NCBI GenBank assembly: GCA_963969395.1
Contig: OZ017803.1
Span: forward strand, 5,146,001-5,210,000
Reading direction: 5' to 3'
Source: Pseudoscleropodium purum
Lineage: Eukaryota; Streptophyta; Bryopsida; Hypnales; Brachytheciaceae
Length of the DNA: 64,000 nt
A program made the translations under genes and the position numbers. A model generated the notes under the pieces. That model saw only the letters and a program-made list of their open reading frames with translations, was not told the DNA's origin and did not search any database. Below are positions 57,131 to 64,000 of the stretch, in pieces. Each line of letters opens with the position of its first letter. Positions within the stretch are counted from its first letter, which is position 1.

Positions 57131-57179
57131 TTGGGACCATCATTGGTAACTTTGACGTATTTAGCGGGGATGGTTTAGC

Positions 57180-58330
57180 GCCCATTTTAGTCCCATTTAG
57201 CACTAAATAAAAAGGCAGGGGGCTAAATTTTTGTTGCATTAGACAAAAACAATCAAAATTTTTAATGCAAAGACAAATGTGAGAAATGGAGAGAGCAATT
57301 GAAATTTTATATATTTTTGACAAAGTATGAATTTGTTATGAATTTTTGTAAAAGAAACAATTAGGTTGTCTAGAAAGTATATATTCAAATTGGAAAATTT
57401 TTAAATTAAAATTAAAATAAGTTAAGCATTAATCCAAGTTCTTCTTACAATTTTTGATGGTTGTTGCTACTTTCACTTAAGGTGTACACATTTAACTAAA
57501 TCCTTATCTTAACTTCCCAAACAAAACTCTTTATCTTGTGTGCCATGGATTTTTTGAGTGTGAGGGTTTGTTGCATGTGAGAGAATATGTTTTGTTTCAT
57601 ATCTAGGATTGGTCAAACTTCATTAGAATATTAGATTTCTACATTAAAACAGACATTTCAAAAATTTGATATTCTTCACATTATGAAATCATCAAATTCA
57701 ATTTTATATGATTTTTCAAAGATATTTCATTGTAAAAATAATAGTAAGTACAAAAATTCTTAAATTAGTATGAAATTTTTAAGAACAATGTTCAAAAATG
57801 ATAATCACAAATACCATGGTGTAATTGATGTATTCCTTGAGCTCACACAAAGAGAAATTTGACATGGAAAAGTTCAAAAGTGGTGTATTTTGAACTTTCA
57901 AGATACTATCTTCAAAGTGTCACAAAAATTACAATTTTAACAATTTTTGGAAAAAAAAGTTAAAATGCAATAAGAAGTAGAATGATTGTTGGAGCTACAT
58001 TTCATTTCTTAGTGAAGCTCAATAACACTTAAAAAACAAGAAGTATGTGAAAATTCAAGTTTTGACTTTCAAAATGCTGCGAAGGGGCTGGGCTTACAAT
58101 GTTAGTTAAATTCACAACATGATTGATCCAAGTGGTGTGCACCGACTTTCTTGATCATATTTGTGTGCACTCCTACTAATTAATAATGGACTAACTCATC
58201 AAAGCAAAGAGGTGAGAGTCTCTGTTTTACACTTAGGCTACTATGTCCCAGAAAACCACAAGGGAGGGACCATTTCTATCTAAGATGGATGGTGTAACTT
58301 AAACAATCTAAGCAAAACTTTGAAACAATT
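57180..58330. repeat. Direct repeat R, copy 1 (~1.1 kb)
   Basis: Matches 60120-61250 in order: GATGGTTGTTGCTACTTTCA, TAGGATTGGTCAAACTTCATT, TTTCAAAAATTTGATATT, GATGTATTCCTTGAGCTCAC, AACCACAAGGGAGGGAC. Non-coding, diverged, and lacking the TA tract of copy 2. Confidence 0.7.
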
Positions 58331-58927
58331 ATGCATTCCACTGAATAGGAATTTACTCTCAAATGATGAAAATTTTTGTTTGCAATCATTAATCACTCCA
58401 TTACTATCACTTTCAACCTTGACTGTGACCCAAATCTCATTAATTGAATTTTTTTTTGTTACGGATCATTCTCTAATTGTCTTAAATGAGTCTTTCGACC
58501 TTAATGAGTTGTTCTACGGTATCATAAGCCAAAGAAGAACGGTGTAATTGTGAGCTTATGTAAAGCTTCCAAACTGTTTATCGCTGACTCTATCGATGTT
58601 GACTTACCTGACATTTGAATCGGCACTAACTTAGTTGTTGATGATGTACTAAAAGTGTCAACTAGTTATTGAGAATTTAGATCGTCAAAGTCAGAATTTT
58701 AGGTAAATGGAAGCACACATGACTACATAAACTAAAACGATGTAATTGAACTATATTGTGACCTCGGCCATTCCAAACGCCACTCGACCATTTGAGACCC
58801 ATTGGTCTCCTGAAGGGGGAATGCGAGACTGAGGAATTTATACAAATTCCAGGCTACGAGATATGTTGAGAAGAACTCATGCAAATCGTCTGTGTTGAAA
58901 TCATCATTCTGGATTGGACGTTACAGG

Positions 58928-59325
58928 GAATTTGACAAAGCTTCTAAGGGGTGCTCGATCTCCAACTGACGAACTAATTCAAGAAAACAACGAAGTGAGT
59001 CTTTGTGATTGGGGACTTCAACAAAGCCTTGAATGTGTGCTCTCCTGCTAACGGACTGGCTCATGGAAACAACGAAGAGAGTCTCTGTTTTATACTAAGG
59101 CCACATTGTGCGAGAAAACCACCAGAGTGGAACTATCACTACAAAGCAAACTTCAAAATGGATTCCATGTATGACCACGAGTTTCTTAATGCTCTTTTTC
59201 TGGTAAAAGAAATGGTCAGAAACAATGAAGCTTTGTACTTTTGCACTGATTGCAGCATACACTTTGACTACCACGTGTCAAATACATTCGAAAGTTTTTG
59301 GGCTCCATATATGGAAGGTTCTTGA
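58928..59325 (+). repeat. Repeat S, copy 1, with a short open frame
   Basis: Contains an internal ~80-bp near-duplication (58928-59008 and 59015-59090: CAAAGC then ACGAAGTGAGTCTTTG or ACGAAGAGAGTCTCTG). Open for 106 codons from 59005, reading MYDHEFLNALFLVKEMVRNN then FCTDCSI. Copy 2 keeps most of this peptide. No family recognised. Confidence 0.5.
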
Positions 59326-59819
59326 GGGCAGCTGCTATGAAGAGGAGGTACGAGAGGATAGGTAATTTAGATGGATTGGGGGTAGCAGTGTCTGGTGCCA
59401 ATTGCCAACTGGTCAGGTGACTCTGAATTCAAGGCTAATCAACGCCGACTTGAACATCAGCATGCCTACATAGGCACTGATGTATGTAGCAGATGAGTGT
59501 ATGCAAACGCAAATACAATTGCCTTGAGGTAAGGTAAAAACATCCAAAAACATCCTTGTTCCTATTCTTTCACACCTAAACCCTGAACCAAAATCGGAAC
59601 ATGGACATTTTTGGGTGTTTCTACCTTAGTGCGGAACAAAAATGAACCGCATATGATCTTCACTTCCTATGTTACAATAATATTGGATTAGGAAACCAAA
59701 TGGCCAAATTTGTTTACTAATGCAGAGATTACAATGTTTGATTAGGAAGTGAAAGACATTCACTAACTTGGGCAATGTCTTCCATCTCCATGCAACTTCA
59801 TTTTCAATGCACGTCAATC

Positions 59820-60110
59820 AAATTTGACAAAGCCTTGCTAGAGGTGCTTGATCTCTTCCTACTAACAGACTGGTTCATGAAAACATCGAAGTGAAGCTTT
59901 GTTTTATATTCCGTACTTAGGCTATATTGTCCCAAATTATCAATAGGGTGGGACCGTCACTAAGATGGTGGAAACAAAAACAAACCTCGACATGTATTCC
60001 ATGTATGACCACAAGTTTCTTAACCCTTTTTTTTTGGTAAAAGAAATGGTCAAAAATAATGAAGCTTTGCACTTTTGCACTGATTGTAGCATAAGCTTAC
60101 AATTTGTCTA
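59820..60110 (+). repeat. Repeat S, copy 2, directly before repeat R copy 2
   Basis: Encodes MYDHKFLNPFFLVKEMVKNN then FCTDCSI, differing from copy 1 mostly by single changes (E to K, R to K, Y to H). Confidence 0.5.
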
Positions 60111-60119
60111 TGAGGAGCC

Positions 60120-60487
60120 AAATAAAACAAAACAAGTGGTTTGCCTTATGGTCATTAGCCAAAAGCAATCAGATTTTTTCCCACACAAAGACAAATGTAA
60201 GAAATGATTTGGATGGTTGTTGCTACTTTCATCTAAGGTGGATGCATTTACCTACATCTTTGTCCTAACCTCCAAAACTATACTCTATATCTTATATGTC
60301 AAGGATTTTTTCAATGTCAAGATTTGTTGATTGTAAGAGATATGTTTTGTTTGAGAGAAATTGTACTTTAGAATAGTCAAAATGGCAAGACAAAACACTT
60401 TGTAGTATATCTTTACAATTAGTCAATTACTAACAAAGAAGAGATGCAAAATTGTGTGGAGCAAGTTGAATTTTCATGAATTATAAT

Positions 60488-60547
<60 letters not shown>

Positions 60548-61250
60548 CTAAATAAGTAATATTCTCAAAATTTAAGGCACCCCAATAATTATTTATCTTC
60601 TAACCAAGTTGCTAGGAAGCTATGGTATAATTAACCCTTAAAGGATGTTTCATGTCTAGGATTGGTCAAACTTCATTAGATTTCTACATTAAAATACATA
60701 TTTCAAAAATTTGATATTTTCACATAATCAAAATCATCAAATTCAATTTTACATGATTTTTCAAAGAAATTTCCTTTGTTAAAATCATAGTAATTACAAA
60801 AATTACAAAAATAGTATGAAAATTTTAAGAACAATGAAAATAATAGTGACAAACATCATGGTATAATTGATGTATTCCTTGAGCTCACACCAAGAGAAAT
60901 TTGATAGAAAAAGTTCAAAAGTGATGTATTTTGAACTTTCAAGATGCTATCTTCAAAGTGTTAGTCACAGAAATTACAATTTTAACAATTTAAAAAAAAA
61001 ACGAAAATATAGTAAAAAGTAGATGATTAGAGATACATTGTCTTACTTAAGCTTAATAATACTTAAAATCAATAACTATGTGAAAATTCAGGTTTCTAGG
61101 AGGAGAGAGTCTTTGTTTTAAAGGCCACTCTATCTTAGAAAACCACAAGGGAGGGACTGTTTCTATTTAAGACAGACAGTAGAACACTGTAACTTAAATA
61201 GAAGCAAAAATTTTGAAATAATTATCCATTGTACAAATTACAAGTTTATT
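60120..61250. repeat. Direct repeat R, copy 2
   Basis: Homologue of 57180-58330, with a (TA)n expansion and about 150 bp of extra sequence around 60490-60640. Confidence 0.7.
60490..60546. repeat. (TA)28 microsatellite
   Basis: Uninterrupted TA tract of about 57 bp. Confidence 0.9.
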
Positions 61251-62523
61251 GCGTAGCTCATTTTAGCTTATAGTATGTTTCCACTTGGCCTTACGGGTCT
61301 GGATTTTAGTTGTTTTCTACAACACAAAGGCAGAGTTGTTCAGACCTCTAGTGTTTAAGGAATGCCGAGCCTACATGTCTCGCCACCTGGCATACAAAAA
61401 GAGTGGTCGTAAGTACGTAGCTAGAGGTCATTGTAGCGATCTTTGCAAGATTTGGAGCAACTTATAACTAGCGTTGGAATTGGTTAAAAATGTAGATTTT
61501 AGACTTAAGCCACCGATTTTAGTTAATGCCATCCAAGTGGGGCAATTAAGTAGCAACGTCAGATTAAAGGAAGGAATTGTCTGCATTGAAGAGAGGGCCC
61601 ACCAATAGCAACTGCTCCTACCGAATGTAGATTCATACAATTAAGAGCTAGATTTAATTTGCAACTCCGCTTCTTGTATAAACTTAGGTCCTGATCTTTG
61701 TCAAGTACATGTCAAAGCACTCTCATTGCCACAAATTTCTACACATGATTACAGCAATTGTAATAAGTTAGAGAGGTACGATTCTAGTTCCCATGCCTTC
61801 GATGATTCATCTACACTACATGTATCAATTTTAGAACTATGTATGCAAGATCATGATGTTGTGCAGAGTGATTTGAATTTGTTGTTGTAATGCAAGAGGG
61901 GTGAGATGGAGAACAAACTCCATGCAATAGGTTTTGGCATTGCTGGCAGTATTGCTCTTAATGCAATCAAAGGTGAGTCCCCATCTTTGCAAATGTCCTA
62001 GATCCTTGGGTTTCACATTCATAGACTTGCAAACATGTAACAACATGCCAATGTGAATTTTATTCAACATCTATGAAGCTTGGATGCATTGCATAATGTG
62101 AATCTTCATTAAATTTTAGTGACACTATTCTCTTCTTCCATAAGATCAATGCTTCAGTTACTTCTTCAATTCTGCATGCATTGTAATTCCAAATTTGCTA
62201 GAGAATGAAGCATGACCAATCTTGTACTATGTCATGTGTAAAGTCCATATTAGGTACTTGATTGATTTCTTCAGAAAGCTTGACTACGTATAGCATGTAG
62301 CATGCATTGTGCAATCACGGTGTCAAAAGGAACACGGCAGCAATTAGTTGCTAGTAACATCCAAATAGGAAATGGTGAGTTTCGATAATCGATATGCATG
62401 ACAACTCTTTAATTTTTGAATGACACAGACCTACACAACACAAACCTACACAACACAAACGAGTTCTTCGACGCCCAAGTAAATATAATTTCAAGTAAAT
62501 CCATTTTTACTTGTCATTTTGGA
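61251..62523. other. Intergenic, nothing firmly recognised
   Basis: Small open frames (61285-61467 plus, 61428-61640 minus, 61837-62070 minus) show no family. ACACAACACAAACCTACACA-type short repeats precede the trihelix relic at about 62430. Confidence 0.35.
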
Positions 62524-63690
62524 GGTATTGTGTAGGTACCTCGATTCCAGTCCGTGAAGGACAAGTTCAACGAAGTCATGGTGTTGCATCTCAACTAGGC
62601 ACTACAATCCATCCTATAGGTGCATCAATCCCTGCAAAATGTACCAAAAAAGACCATGGTCCGAACTGGTCAGTTCCAAAAATCAATGCTCTTGTCAATG
62701 TGAAACGTGAACTGTTTCTCGAGGAGATGGACACCGTAGATGGAAGAAACCTCATGCACCCAAATGCAACTAAATGGATTCAGATTAGTATTGAAGTTAT
62801 AAGAGCCAGTTTTTATCCATGTCCCTGCGATGGACCCGCATGTTAGTCAAAATGGAATCAAATTATCCTTGAATACAAACGCATTGCAATTTTTTTTACA
62901 TGAAGTAGTACAAATGGCATGGAACACTGGGACATGAATGTCGTTAAAGGAAGGGCAAAAATTGCCCCGATCATTTTCGCAAGACATATTCAATAACATC
63001 CATAAGTAGTATGGCAATCGCCCTAGTATGCAACCGCCTCATACTAGGGACTTGCTATTCAATGAAGACAGTAACTATAGCACATCCAGTTGGCACAATG
63101 AAGAAGTTCTAGTACACCCCAATAGTGATGACGATAATGAAGACCCCATAGATTTGTACAACATAGTCGAGCTTAGTGATGGTACCAATGGGACATTCTC
63201 CTCGTTGGCCACACTCGCTAGCATTGGAGCCTAGATAGCTAATGCATTTCTAAGCAACTCGTCAGCAAGTCCTATTGGAGGTCATTGGAACGGACTACCG
63301 CCGAGCGTCACTCCAGTAATCGTCAGTTTGAGTGACACTTCCGCTTTCACTCTACAATGCAAAGAGGGAAACACGGCAGTGCGACGCAAGCACCTATCAG
63401 GTCATAACATCATTGCAGAGGCCCCTAAAGCAAGTGGACAAGTAATAGCTGGACAAATGTGTAAAATGGCTAAGGCCACTCATAATCTTTAGCGGACCAA
63501 AATTGAGCTGTAGTTAAAAATCTTTGCCGAGCAAATGGATTATCAAAGAGAGAGGGATAGGCGTTTATATGAAAATGCTAGACAAGCTCATCTCAATGCT
63601 AGACTAGCTATAGATAAGCAAAGTGAGGTAGTCAAGTGCTTATTGGAGCTATCTTGTGTCTTCAATGTTGGCTTGCACCATAGCACATGA
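62524..63690 (+). pseudogene. Trihelix/Myb-SANT-like DNA-binding protein, decayed
   Basis: The N-terminal region reads GPNWSVPKINALVNVKRELF, then MHPNATKWIQISIEV, SFYPCPCDGPAC, a stop (TAG at 62844 where lysine is expected) and in the same frame SKWNQIILEYKRIAIFF and a further stop: the three tryptophan-bearing helices of a trihelix or Myb/SANT-like domain. After a frameshift, MQPPHTRDLLFNEDSNY and an acidic stretch (SDDDNEDPIDLYN) follow, then a serine/threonine-rich part and a charged coiled coil (MDYQRERDRRLYENARQAHL) at about 63535-63640. The family occurs in plant genomes both as transcription factors and with transposons. At least four stops and one frameshift make this copy dead. Confidence 0.65.
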
Positions 63691-64000
63691 ATGTAGTCGA
63701 GTGAGGAGCCACATGCGGCACTGCCAAATCAAAAAAGTATTGAGTACGTCACTAAAGAAGTTCACAGCAACAAACCTTTTGAGGCAATTAATCCTATTGT
63801 TGCCCCTCCTAGCCCTACCGAAGCCAAGTTGTGACATCCTTGTTGATGACGTCCCTTGTGTGGGTATGAGCAATATACGAAATCAATCAAAAAAATTTGG
63901 TTGCCAATTTTGTTTCACTTTTATTGTACACATGATAGTTCTTTATCATGTATGTTGCCCTCCTATGCATGACAAATTACAACAAAAATGAGCACAAGAC
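63691..64000. other. Right edge, nothing recognised
   Basis: Open frames on both strands without family resemblance; possibly the tail or 3' UTR of the trihelix relic. Confidence 0.3.

Noticed and set aside
59005..59060. GDFNKALN string resembling a LINE endonuclease motif
   Set aside because: No other endonuclease or reverse-transcriptase motif in frame; judged a chance match.
1..64000. Search for tRNA, rRNA and CRISPR features
   Set aside because: No tRNA B-box/cloverleaf pattern, rRNA segment or regularly spaced direct-repeat array of CRISPR type was seen by eye; the tandem arrays present have no unique spacers.

Overview
This is nuclear DNA of a land plant. The evidence is plant-type gene families (two NFD4/nodulin-like MFS transporters, an RRM gene of the plant Scw1/WHI3-like type, an SRPK kinase), GT-AG introns, and GC-richer coding islands in a very AT-rich, gene-poor, repeat-rich background. 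The species cannot be named. The low gene density, a Ty3/gypsy chromovirus whose Gag and integrase read like fungal elements, and a retroelement relic carrying a DNA-methyltransferase motif fit a non-flowering lineage (bryophyte, lycophyte, fern or gymnosperm) better than a compact angiosperm genome, but this is inference.

Layout. 0-1.6 kb: 5' three exons of an RRM gene on the minus strand, running off the left edge, with a transposon-like repeat in intron 2. 1.6-14.9 kb: AT-rich repeats, a decayed Tc1-like transposase fragment, a long hairpin, a ~143-bp tandem array and a 0.92-kb terminal-inverted-repeat (TIR) element. 15.0-16.9 kb: an intact, intronless SRPK-type kinase. 17.5-23.9 kb: decayed copy 1 of the transporter locus, interrupted by a 0.96-kb TIR element. 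23.9-29.4 kb: AT-rich sequence with nothing convincing except a possible LINE 3' end. 29.5-34.5 kb: decayed copy 2 of the transporter locus. 35.1-39.6 kb: a complete but defective gypsy element with 222-bp LTRs and a TGACT target duplication, nested in an older TIR element. 42.1-51.3 kb: the parental gene cluster, namely NFD4-like gene A (intronless), NFD4-like gene B (three exons) and, convergent to them, gene C, an unrecognised multi-pass membrane protein. 52-57 kb: small repeats, an orphan LRR-like exon, then a gag-protease-methyltransferase retroelement relic. 57-61.3 kb: a duplicated AT-rich block. 62.5-63.7 kb: a decayed trihelix/Myb-SANT-like gene.

How the parts relate. Genes A, B and C form the functional core. 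Two broken copies of this cluster lie 8-32 kb upstream. In both, gene B exons 2-3 are inverted and joined to the promoter of gene A, so one rearrangement was made first and then duplicated. The copies carry stops and deletions and are not functional genes, but they are useful internal controls: they give an empty and a filled site for one MITE, and a 145-bp block that stayed identical while its surroundings diverged.

Most notable observation: at 55.3-57.1 kb one decayed reading frame links retroviral-type gag, an aspartic-protease region and a C5 cytosine-methyltransferase motif I region resembling the DNMT3/DRM type, suggesting a retrotransposon lineage that captured a DNA methyltransferase.
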